64,000 bases of DNA from Desarmillaria ectypa (Eukaryota > Basidiomycota > Agaricomycetes > Agaricales > Physalacriaceae): assembly GCA_030407005.1 (NCBI GenBank), contig JAUDYN010000004.1, forward strand, positions 186,001 to 250,000, written 5' to 3'. Every line of letters starts with the position of its first letter. The first letter of the stretch is position 1. The notes under the pieces were generated by a model. It saw only the letters and a program-made list of their open reading frames with translations. It did not search any database and was not told the DNA's origin. Position numbers and translations under genes: made by a program. Positions 1 to 10,738 of this stretch are shown here, one piece after another.

Positions 1-32
1 CGTCGACGAGGGCATGCGTCTTCTGCTTCGTA

Positions 33-2230
33 ATGCTTGTCTCTCGTCTCCTCGATGGCCCTGTCGGCAATGGCGCCGCTGTGGAGGCTGTAGGGCCAGT
101 TGTGAAGACGCCCTATGACCCTAACGATGCCCTGGACGACATTCCAGGCATCGCTCACACCCTGGACCTTTTTCTCGCGTCGCAGATGGTGGAATCGGAA
201 GAATACTGCTCAAATAGCGACCCCAACAGGTGCGTATGCCGCCATGTACTTCTCTACATGGTGCTGACGGTGCCCAGGGAGCGTATGTATTTCTGTATTG
301 GGTACGGACTCATCCAATGCATCAAGGCAGTGATGTCCTACGACGACGACGACATCGTGGCAGCAATTGGGCACGCGAAACATGCTACAATAGTGGCTTC
401 GAAATACCGTAAAGTGTCGTCGTTCACCTCGAAGCTCGCTGGCTACGTCGTTCCTTCCCTTCATACGACTGGCGTCAGCCTCGTTCAGAGCATGACCCCG
501 GTCGAGCGCCACGCAGAACTCGTCTACGCAGAGAGTATCTTCGAAAAGTCCATGTTGGCGGTCATCTACTCTGGAGATTGGCTGGCATTTGTTAAAGAGG
601 CGTGAGTGCCAGTCGATCGAAACTTCAAATTTGATGTTCATTCGTTCCAGAATTAATATGCGTACCTCACTTAACATTTACCAGTTGCTATACAAGTACA
701 TCAAGACCATGGATGATGCCTCACCAAACGGTTACGACGACGCTATTGACGAGCACTTTCGCACTGGCGTCTATCTAGGTGCTGGGGTCAGCATGCTCGT
801 CCTCAGTCTACTGCCATCCAGAATTATTGCCATTGTTGAAATTTTTGGATATCATGGAGACCGCCATGAGGCCCTTGCGATCCTTGGAAAAGCAGGCGGT
901 TGGACTCCAGAATCAGACGAACCGACCATCCCTGCGTCCACGGAAGGCCTTCGTCGGCCCCTCTGCGATATGGCTCTCATTGTTTTCCACCTCGTCCTCT
1001 CCAGCTTCACTTTTGAAGGCGTTGACATTCATATGGCGGACAAGATCATTTGCTGGTACGCGAAACGATACCCAAACGGGGTTTTCTTCCTCTTTGGTTC
1101 CGGTAGGCTGGCGCTGGTGCATTCGCAGCCCCATGAAGCTATCAAATATTATACGCAGGCTATCGAGGTGCAGTCGCAATACCGTACACTGCATCACATA
1201 AGCTTCTGGGAGATGGCCATAGCCAATCTCGCGTTATGGGACATTAGAGCCAGTTTGGCCTGTTGGACGGACTTGGAAAGGGAGGCGACATGGTCCAAAA
1301 CTGTATACGCCTACGGGATGGCGGTGTGCCTTCTTGAGACCGGTGGAGACCCGAGACCACTCATGGAAAAAGTCCCAAAACTACGGCAGAAGATTGCAGG
1401 GAAGAGTATTCCACTAGAGAAGCTCGTTGCAAGGAAGGCACGCAAATTTCTCTCACAGGGTCGTCTTGCCCTTCCAGCGCTGGAGATGGCATATCAATTT
1501 CTTGCTATCGCGCGTGCGCCGAGGGAGATTGTCGTGACCAAGATGCTGGTCGAGGTCAAGGCTTGCCTGCAGAGCCTTCGAAGCAAAAACAAGAAAAGGA
1601 CGCCGGGATATTGGGATGATTTCTGTCTGGCAAAGTTTCTGGAGGGCGTTTGTCTGAGATATGTTGCGTACCCAGTTGGTCTTCCTTTTCATATCGACAT
1701 ATTTTGTGACTGACTTCCCCCTTGTGATAGGAACTTGATGCCATTCTTCCACCGAACGCTCCTTCGGTTGATGATATCACGGATATGTCCCAAGACGAAG
1801 CTGCCGCCGCTTCAATATCGGCCTTCGAAGCTGTTTTTGAGGCTGGACCGAATATTGAGCTGGACCATCATATCGTCTACCATGCTCGTACGTCCCTGTC
1901 TTTGCTAACTGGTAACCCTGACTGATTGTCGTCCAGATTATGAGCTCGGTCGCCTGTTGGCGTGTCAGGGTAAGGAAGAAGAAGCTCGGAGACACTTTAA
2001 TCTTATTCTTTCGGGTGCGTAGTCTATCGTCTTCCCTTGGCGAGAGACTGATAGATGTGTGCGTAGGCAAACATCTCGAGGTTGGGTCGTCAGGGAAGAA
2101 AGGGAAGTATAGCATGGAGGTTAGCCATTTTTCTACATTCGGATATACATTGGAACTCATGCTAACACAGAATGCTTTGCATATGCGGGCGCATGCTGCC
2201 CTTGAGTCATTGGGTAACAGAGCGCTGTGA
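33..2230 (+). CDS. Iml2/TTC39-family tetratricopeptide protein
   Basis: Seven exons join in frame: 33-229, 278-601, 651-1674, 1731-1887, 1937-2014, 2067-2119 and 2171-2230, giving about 630 aa with 48-56 nt introns. The core has the Iml2/TTC39 (DUF3808) pattern: GYGLIQC, then VERHAELVYAESIFEK, then LLPSRIIAIVEIFGYHGDR, then TPR-like helices such as QPHEAIKYYTQAIE, and a C-terminus with YELGRLLACQGKEEEARRHF and NALHMRAHAALES. In yeast Iml2 is linked to mitochondrial outer membrane/lipid-droplet biology and inclusion clearance; TTC39 proteins are the animal relatives. The ATG at 33 is the first Met, but the frame stays open to the window edge, so the true N-terminus could lie upstream. No lesion is seen. 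The family call is strong; the cellular role is inferred from relatives. Confidence 0.85.
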
Positions 2231-3296
2231 TGTTTTGATCTGTGGGAGATATATATGATTAGATTATCCCAAGGATTATGTGGGTTATTTAGATAACTCT
2301 TATTGCACTCATTAACAAGGTCGGTGGTACGATCCAAGCCACTGATCAGTCCTTCAATATTCATATATTGGTTCGAGAGAAATTCGACACTGGAGAAAGT
2401 GCCTGGGCGGAGGAATGTCGTGATAACCGACACTGAATATATCCAAAATTCAGTTATATGTCAGCTGCGTAACGCTGGTACTGATAAAGTTACGGTTAAA
2501 CCTAGTTGATGGCGCCAAGGAGGGCGATGTTGAACCTGCCAATTCACGGAAATCCTGGCATCATTAATGAAATTGGCTACTGGATCAAGTTTTTGGGAGG
2601 AGGGGGTAACACTGACCTGATAACAATACTGAATGCCCGTTTGGCCGCTCTCAGGCAAGAACCATGTCCTCTCTTCCCTCTCTCAACATGGATCATGGGA
2701 CAAATGTACGTTCATTTCTTATTTCTCCGTCAACCAGCCTGACGTCGCGATACAGCTGCAGATCAAACTCCAAGGCTCATCGGATGGGAGTTACAATATA
2801 GCTATCTTTCGACAGTCATCATAGGTGCAGTTGCCCCACCTCGCTTGAAGGTATCGTCTCGCAGCGCCAGCGTCAGAGCGTGATGAACTTCGGTTGGAAA
2901 CGCCTCGAAATAGTCATCGTCGGTGGTTGTTGGTGGGTGTCTCGTTTCACTGTATTAAAAAGCGACATGGGCTCCGTCGTCGTCCAAGACTGGTATGTTC
3001 AATGTCGTCGATTACTCGACACCATAAACAATCACAAAATTGAAAATCACGGCCTACCTTTCATCTCCCCCTGTTATTGGCACACACTAACGCCGTCCAG
3101 CATGATCAAGACATAGGGGCTAACCCGGGCACGTGCATTCGGCGCACGCAATCGCGGTGGCGTGGCGTTAAGTTTCATCCAGCTAACCACCACCAAGTAG
3201 CTGATAGTAGCCGGCGTCGCTGTTTGGTTCTCAAATCGTGCGTGTTGCTACCTTTCGTTCCGAATATATTCTTAACCTCGAATCTGCAGCATAGCC
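2231..3296. other. Intergenic, no gene recognised
   Basis: Only short overlapping open frames on both strands. None has a recognisable domain, a convincing exon chain or biased codon use. It contains the 3' flank of the Iml2-like gene and the promoter of the F-box gene that starts at 3297. Confidence 0.5.
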
Positions 3297-4838
3297 ATGG
3301 CCCAATATCTACCCCCGGAGCTCATTGATCATATCACTAACGAATGTCTTCCAGACATCGAAGCCCTTCGTTCATCCTCGCTCATATCTAAATTATGGAC
3401 TATCCCCGCTCAGAAGCGTCTTTTCTCCCGCGTCTCGATTTTTCCAAAACTCGTTCGAGCTGTTCCTCCCACTGTAGATTTTCCCGGCTCGGAAGACTAC
3501 TCCGGATATCCATTCCTCCAGTATATCCTGGATGGTAGCATAGAGAAGTTTAAGGAGCTCCTAGAACAAGCTCAGCATCTTGCAGATTTTGTACAAGAAC
3601 TTCATCTCGGAACACCCAAGATGCCCTCATATTCTGGGACTGGGTTCTATAGCGTATCCGAGAAGGTCCCCGACGGCGCGTTTAATGGTGCGAGCGAGAT
3701 CGTCGCCCACTTTAAGAGCATTGTGAGCATGTCGCTATCCTTTGCCGATGATTATGACTGGGAAAAGTTGGCGTTCATGCACGAGTCCCTTTCTCTTGCG
3801 ATGGGGTCTTCGAGCCTGCGTTATCTCAAGATATGCCACGTAGCATTTGCGACGCAATCACATTTCAATAAACTCCTCGAAAGCTGTGTCGCTCTAGAGG
3901 TTTTGATCATCGACTATGTCAAAATTGGCGCTGCTGCTGATGACGAGATTGGTCAGGAAGCTGTAGAAAAGCTTAGGCCGAGGCTGATAGAGCTTACCGT
4001 ACATGCCGAGCAGCAGTCATTGAGCCAGATCGTTCAAGCATTCATTTTACCCTCATCCCCTGTCGATGTATCTTCTTTGCTTCGTCTCTCACTCTGGTGT
4101 GAATACACTAAGAAACGAACGTACCATCTCATTGGACCAATTTGTTCACTACTTCACAAAGCGCGCTACCTGCAACATCTACAACTATTCAAGTGTCTCG
4201 TCGGTATGTCTTTTCCGCTACGATGCAGCTTTTGACATGACATACTTCAACTCCAGGTCCGCTCTATCAATACGTAAATCCCGCGAGTCTGCAATCATTC
4301 TACATCTGCAACCAGCTCGATCAACTGTCTACCACGCTGACCTGGCTCGCGAAGAGCTTTGAAGTCGGTAGTAACTCAGAACCCGGACTGGCACTGACCG
4401 AACTGTCTATCGACATCTACAAGCCCCGTGTCTACTCTTCCGAGATTATTTCCACTGATAGGACCGCTTGGGCTCATCTAGGCGCAACCCTAGAACAACA
4501 TGCCCACCAGTTACGTAGAGTGACGATCCGCAGTAAGCGCTTCAGGATGCACATAGGGGAGAATGCGCTCCGATCAGAAGATCTGAGAATCGCGTTGGGT
4601 ATACAGTGGAAGGAAGGCGTGGTAGTGCGGTTCATCCCATACTTGGCGCGATATAACGTGCCATACCCCGGTAAGGGTATCCCTTTATGATTGTGAGGGT
4701 CAAGGCTTGATTACGATATCAGGTTCTCACTGTGAAGACTTTTATGGGTATGACGAGCCGACCCTTGCTGACTGGGTGCGTAATTGGGAAGTCAAAAATG
4801 ATCCCGAGAGAGAGAGAGCTGAGAGGAATTCCAGTTAG
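3297..4838 (+). CDS. F-box / leucine-rich-like protein
   Basis: Three exons (3297-4203, 4257-4670, 4723-4838) with introns of 53 and 52 nt join in frame to 478 aa. The start is typical of Agaricomycete F-box proteins: MAQYLPPELIDHI, then DIEALRSSSLISKLW, where SCF substrate adaptors bind Skp1. The rest has leucine-rich, repeat-like segments (SSSLRYLKICHV, CVALEVLIIDYV, RYLQHLQLFKCLVG), as expected for a substrate-binding solenoid. The last exon ends in an acidic/charged tail with NDPERERAERNSS. The frame is intact. These families are greatly expanded in mushrooms and their substrates are unknown; role in an SCF ubiquitin ligase is inferred from the family. Confidence 0.75.
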
Positions 4839-5398
4839 GTGCATACCGATCCTTCTATCCGTTGTTGAGCCACCAATTAATGACCGTTATATGCGAGGTC
4901 TGACTTGCAGATAGAATACTGCAGAACTATGTTCGCTAGAGTTTCCAGTCATGTACATTGCTGCTGTACATAAAAGGTCACAGATCTGCTGATGTCGGTT
5001 TATTGACCAAGGAGGGCGCAGTCAAGCTCACTGTGAAGAGAATATCTAGGAGTATCGTCAGTGACAGGCTGAGATCTCGCCGTTTCTTCCTAGTGGTCTC
5101 TGTAGCCTTCGTTGCTTTGCTGCCGCCGTATTCTTTCTAGTCCGACTCAGCTGCCAAGTGAGAAGCTTATCGTTCTGCGCTCGCAAAATGTGGGTACTCC
5201 CATGATTCATATGGTTTTTTATTGGTGTCCATGACACGATGCCTGCTCGAATTTACATATAAACCCCGGCCATCAACATCTTAGGGCTGAAGTATTTCAA
5301 GTGAAGAAATCAACTAAACATCCTACAAGTAGTTTATTCCTTAGAAATACACTCATCGCCTAGTTAAACCCTAAGATCATTACATAGACATGCTTATA
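4839..5398. other. Intergenic between convergent F-box and P450 genes
   Basis: About 560 bases between two convergent genes. Holds both 3' flanks and short frames without recognisable domains. Confidence 0.5.
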
Positions 5399-7683
5399 TC
5401 ATACTCTTCTCACCCTCAACGGCATCCTCGCACCCTCTTCGCCGACGACTTTCGGTCTAGGCAAGATACTCCCCGTGTACTTGCCAATAGCAGTATCACT
5501 TTCACCAGGGAATTCGAAGGAAAAGTTCCGGGCAACGACAGAGAGGACAGCCTAGATAAACAGATCTTAAACAAAGATGCACTCTTCTTCAAGAAATCGA
5601 CTCACCTTGAACTCAGTCAATGCGAACGTCTTCCCAAGACACGTCCTAGGGCCGTCCACGAACGTCAAGAGATGTCGATGACCCTGTATCTCCCTTGCTC
5701 TCGGCGCACTGTCCTCCAGCCATCTCTCCGGTTCGAACTCCTTTGCGTCGGGTCCCCAAAATTCCTCAGATTTATTCAGTGTACGAATGGGGGCAGTGAG
5801 GATTGTCCCTTTGGCGATGAAGATGCTGTTCACAGTCTCGCCAGACTTTGTCACCACGGGTGTAGCGAGAGGAAGGACGTCGTCCTCCGTCGCCTATGTT
5901 AGGGAATAAAGCCAGGCACCGAATATGCAGGAGGATAAGATACGCACCACCCTCGTGGATTCAGACACAGGTGGGTGCATTCGTAGGGTTTCGTGCACGA
6001 CTGCGTCGAGGTATGGAAGGCTCGAGTTGAGCTGCTCCCACGTCGGATCAGTATTGCCGAATTGTACTAGCTCCGTGCGGAGCTTGTTTTGAATGTCGAT
6101 GTTCTTGCACAGTTCAATGAGAGCCCACTGCGGAGCTCATCAATTTCTGATGGATGGTCGATAGGAGCTCACGTACCGTGAGACTAACTAGACGACATCG
6201 CTTCAGTAACAAAGCAAAGGGGTCTCATAGGGGATCACGACTTACTGCTCGTCGTTTCATAACCTGAAATGCTTAGCCTCAGAACCAAGGAACGTATTTG
6301 CGATGCTCACCCGCAAGTAACAGCAAGTTCTAGAGTTAGATACTGTGAGCAAGGAAAAGAAGAGCAAAGAACATATGTACTACCATCTGTCGCGCAAGCC
6401 ATCATCAGCAAAAGGATATATGTGCAAAGATTGACACGATACCTGAGCTATGATCTCATCCCGAGACATGTGAACGTCTGCATCATGTGTCTCCGACTTG
6501 ACTGTATATAAACAGAATCAGCTTCCCATCGTCCCTGACTGGATCTGGGAACAATCACACTCACGTAGTAGACCCATTACGGATTTGTCCTCCTCGTTTC
6601 CATGCTCCTTCGCCTTGGCCAGGAGCTGGTCGGCAATATCAGAAAACACGCGGTTCATGGTGGATAGAACCTCTTTCTTCTTGGAAGGCAAACGAAGAAT
6701 AGCGGGAAACATGGTACTCGCGATAATCATGAAGGCGAAAAAGGCGGCACCACTGCTCATGTCCAAGTCGTCGAAAATTTGAGGTTTCCCATCGATAGCG
6801 CCAAAGTCGTGGGAGAATCCTGCTATGCCGATGCTATCCATTCTAGAGGAGCAATCGAATTGAATTGAGTATCAAGGGTCACGTAGTTGAATGATAGGCT
6901 CACGAGATGCGGTTCATCCTAGGATATGAATATCAGTCAGTCACTATCACCGCTGGGCACACAAATAACATACCAGTTCTGCACATCTATCGTGGAAGCC
7001 CCGTCACTTGTCTCCAGAAGAGCATCCCACGCAGATGACGTCTAGATAAAATTTAGGGAAATGTTCGATGAACACGAGAATTGTACCTTGTGTGCCGAAT
7101 CGTAGAAAACATGAGTCAAATCACGTATAGCCACGTTACTGAATGCCGGTGTGAGAAATTTGCGTTGCCTGTATATTTTTGGGTCACCATATGGTCATAC
7201 GACGTGAAGGGAGGAGCGATTGCCTTCGATGAAGTTCCCCCTCCGCCCAGAGCAAATTTTTCCCAAACTATGAGCCAAGCTACATCAGAAAAAAACCTGA
7301 TCATACCTCCTAGAAGCAAAAAACAAACAAACAAGAATTTCAATGAACATGCGGGAGATAGGCGTCTTGATGTATCCAGAGCCCTCCTTTCCGTAGAAAT
7401 GCGCCACAGCCTTCGGGTCGTAAAGAACCAGTCGTTGCTCTCCCAGGAATCCCGAAATACTGTAGACAGAACCATACTCGGATGCCCATTGCTCATACAA
7501 GAGACCTGGGTCCTCGGCATTACGAATAGCGCGAGTAAGACCAAAAAGCCAGCTTTGACCCGGAGGACCTCGCAGTCTCGTGGTAATGCTGCTCCTACGA
7601 TTTGTTGAGATCTTGTAGATAAGAAAGACGGCAAGGAGAAACAGAAAGACGTCTGTAGTCGATATTTGATAGGCCGGAGCCAT
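5399..7683 (-). CDS. Cytochrome P450 monooxygenase
   Basis: A many-exon gene read from 7683 down to TGA at 5399. The N-terminus has a membrane anchor (VFLFLLAVFLIYKI) and a proline hinge (LRGPPGQSW), so ER anchoring is expected. All P450 landmarks appear after splicing: helix C region (FGKNLLWAEGELHRRQ), I-helix AGYETTS, K-helix ETLR with the ExxR pair, FEPERW, and the haem loop FVDGPRTCLGK with the axial Cys. The I-helix is split among exons of 3, 19, 18 and 11 nt at 6384-6386, 6311-6329, 6246-6263 and 6177-6187. One intron (7169-7223) needs a GC-AG boundary to keep frame. No inactivating lesion is seen. The substrate cannot be deduced; the style resembles basidiomycete CYP families used in xenobiotic or secondary metabolism. 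Confidence 0.88.
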
Positions 7684-8514
7684 GTTGCAGTAAGAGTAAG
7701 TCGTGGGACTAACAGAACAACATTATAGCCTTTTATGTAGAGCACCCTTAAAATATCCGAGATGTCCGAGTGACGTTGACATCGCGGCAAGAGGGATGAT
7801 CCGTCGGGTGGACAGGGTTTAGCTGACAAGGCCTGATTAGTAACAGGTGTCTATCATTTCAACCCGTCGGCATATCCGTAGCCAATCACATCTACATCTT
7901 TACTGGAAGATCTGTACCACTTAAAACGGTGTATCCGATTCAACCCTGAATTCATATCGTATAATGTAAGAAAAGGTAACTATCGCGCACATTTGTCGCA
8001 TCCTCCATCGTTGTCCTCGTCCTCTGATTGCTACTCGTCGGATTCAGGTTCCTTCCATTTTGAGTGTTCTATTAGTCTCTCAGAGCACTTTGGCTGCATA
8101 TTGTCTTCAGGAGAGTTGGAGATGACGGTGGTAGTGGGGAAGTTTGGAGGAATCACAAGGGGAGTTACGTCCAAAACGGGTAGACCAGTGATTATGAATC
8201 ATTTGTAATTAAGCTTGTGTATTCGTATGGGTCCCAGCATCTTCACCTTCCATGTTTCGGGGAAGGTGAGTCGTGAGAGCCAGCAGACGACTGCCCTTTA
8301 ATATGAAGCACGCGCATGCAACACCTCCAGCGTCGTCAGTGCGGTAAGAAGAACAGACGTCAGAGGAAGAGGCTTATCAGAGTCCCGAGTTTCGGTAATC
8401 CTGCAACTAATTTATATCAAGCTCATTGCATATACCTTGCCAACGTAGTGTTCCCAGCAAGGTAAGCATTTATACCAGCTAGTTTGGAGTTACTCTGTCC
8501 TAGAAAGACGAAGC
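7684..8514. other. P450 promoter region and unrecognised sequence
   Basis: Upstream of the P450 start. A 71-codon serine-rich frame at 7993-8208 (+) has no recognisable domain and no supporting exons. I see no gene here. Confidence 0.45.
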
Positions 8515-9340
8515 TACATGAAACGGTATGTACGCGGTTCCGAGTGACCATCCCGTCCAAGAAGACACATCGCGGGCAGGAACCCCCAACGATATCGCAT
8601 CATACATCCTCTGCCTCGTTTCCCCAGCAGCAAGAGTACATCGACGACATTAAAAGTAGCAGAGACTCCCCATCCAGAGAGTATATCGAAAAACGACGCT
8701 ATAAGAATTTCGGACCTAATTCTGGGTCCATATACTATGGAAGTTGACATCGGTGGGAGGGTTGCTGTATAGCTTAACCATACAAGCCTGCTGAACAATG
8801 CTTCGGAGCCGGAGAGTGATTGAAATGTGGAGAAAGGTAGCTCCAAATGGGCTCTTACCAGTATTAAGGCGATCGTCGTTCCAGACTGTTATACATAAAT
8901 CACGACTGTATGATCTATGGAGAGCGAGCCGTGGTTTCGATGCTCGTTCTCGCAGGCGCTGACGATGGGAATTCTGGGGTATGAACGAAAAGTATGTATC
9001 GGACCATAAACGCGGTGAAAGCCACGGTTCTCCACTGGCAGCAGACACGAGAGACCGTCCAAGGCGCCTTTCGTATGTCTAACGAGTCTGAGTTAAGACG
9101 GATACCATCCATGTCATCGGGAACATCTCGCAGCGGACGAAGCAAGGCTTGTGCATCTGATACTACTGACATCATCCTCTCTTTCTGAGCCTTCAGGTAT
9201 TCCAACAGAGTTCGAGTTGCTGCAATCTTTTTCTGCAGTTGAGCATAATCTCTGCCTTGAAATAGTATTTCCTGAAGACTCGGCTTCTCGGAGTCGTGGA
9301 GACTAGCGTTGGAGCGCAACAGTTCCTCAACTCTCCTAGG
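8515..9340 (-). pseudogene. Degenerate F-box family gene
   Basis: On the minus strand the frame reads VEELLRSNASLHDSEKP, then a coiled-coil stretch (LQKKIAATRTLLEYLKAQKE), then LLRPLRDVPDD, APWTVSRVCCQWRTVA and, in another frame, PRLWSDTYFSF. This order is the common Agaricomycete F-box layout: coiled coil, R-x-VP-x-E F-box, then CxxWRxVA and PxLWS. The F-box core after RDVP, normally PELL and following, is missing and replaced by an unrelated acidic stretch. The later part lies in shifted frames (8716-9048 and 8514-8846). Loss of the F-box and the frame change point to a relic rather than a working adaptor. Confidence 0.6.
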
Positions 9341-10006
9341 ACGACCATCGTACGAATAATCGGGTAGGGACCCGTAGAAATGGGGGGTCGAACCGAAATT
9401 TATTAACAGGGATAAGCATCCTGAGGGATGGGGACAAGTTAGTTGTACCATTCCCTATTTCATGTACCTACTTACGCTCGTTCTTTATATCAAAATTCTT
9501 GGGGAGATGTTAAGCTTCTTTTTTGCACAAGTATACAGAGTAAGAGGAGAGTAAAAGCTGGCCAGCGGCGACGATGGCCCCGGGTTACTCGGTGTGTGTC
9601 GAAGCGACCCCTTGCGCACGCACAATTGTTAATTCATTTCATTTTATCAATACCCCACATCCCAGAACATTTTTCCGGCACCAAGAAACGTAGTACTACG
9701 CACATGAATTCATTTCGCAGTGCATTGACGTGGTGCCACCGATAATGACGCCACACAAATGAAGGCATGGGATGAATTCCTAATATCTTGTGGGGACGTA
9801 TCGAGAACACCTATGTACGTATTCATATATGGGTGGATTGTACAAAGCCAGTGATGTACAATCGGAGAGGGGGGGTGCATCGAAAAAAGATATCATAGCA
9901 CGTAGAAAAACGGAATGGCCGGAAAGCGTCTGGGAAAGGCGGCCTTCTGCCGAAAGTTGCGACCTTCGCAACCTGGATCAACCTGGACCAATGTACAACC
10001 GCGACC
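9341..10006. other. Intergenic, nothing recognised
   Basis: Short frames only. Purine-rich and pyrimidine-rich patches occur, but no domain, tRNA or clear repeat was found. Confidence 0.4.
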
Positions 10007-10738
10007 CTAAAAGCTGTTGTGCCTCTCACGGTGGTGCCGCCTCTTAGCGTCCGGAGCAGGAGAGTTGGGCCGGCTCGAAGTCTTCCTCGCACCACCTGTG
10101 ATCTTATCCAAAAATCGAGATAGGGCGCTCCTTTTGGGAGTCAACGCATAGTTCGTCGGGGGACTCGGAGTCTTTGGAGGAGATCGTAGTGGGGATAGTG
10201 GAGGTGGTACCAACGCGTATTGGTGCTGTTTCCGAGATGTGGACTAAGGAAACGGGTTAGTTATTATGGGTCCATCACAGAAAGGAACATTACGCACCCG
10301 CTGAGGACTGGCATGCCCCTGAGCGTACACTACAGGAACGATAGGTCTGGTGTAGCTCTGATTTGGAATATATTGTGCTGCCGAAACGAAAGGTGGGGCA
10401 AAGGCTAGGGGCGGTGGCATCTCTGCGATGTAGTGAGCAGGATGATTCGGCAGTGTGTACTGCGAGTGGTAATAGTGAGCGGCGTAAGGGTAGTTAGTGG
10501 GTTTGACTGCTGGGACAGGCGTCCTCGACTTGGAGCGATGTCTCGACGACGTCTTCCTGCTCCGATGCCTGCTACGGCTCCGCGGAATGTCGCCTGCGAC
10601 GGATCCAGCATCGGTGGGCACGCTGGTGAACGGGTTGGTTAGGTGGCTTTCGTTGGTCCTGTCCACCCATCGACGTACACCCTGTAGCTTGGCATGGTAG
10701 GCTTGTACAGCCTCTGGGGAGTAGTCGTATTCAGTCAT
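10007..10738 (-). CDS. Disordered Ser/Pro/Arg-rich protein, conserved hypothetical of Agaricomycetes
   Basis: Two exons: exon 1 starts MTEYDYSPEAVQAYHAKL with a nearby helix QGVRRWVDRTNE; exon 2 follows an intron that begins GTGCGT and ends CCTTAG. The N-terminal YDYSPEA...R-x-WVD pattern resembles a family of small hypothetical proteins in mushroom genomes, recalled from general knowledge. The middle is an RS-rich stretch (RSRSRHRSRKTSSRHRSKSR), followed by a Pro/Tyr-rich part with PPPLAFAPPF. Exon 2 has PPPLSPLRSPPKTPSPP and a basic tail ending RRHHRERHNSF. No membrane segment or catalytic motif is seen. RS repeats could suggest RNA or splicing-factor contact, but that is only a guess. Confidence 0.65.

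Noticed and set aside
4806..4823. GA-repeat microsatellite as a CRISPR-like array
   Set aside because: A short simple repeat inside the last exon of the F-box gene with no spacers; this is a eukaryotic genome.
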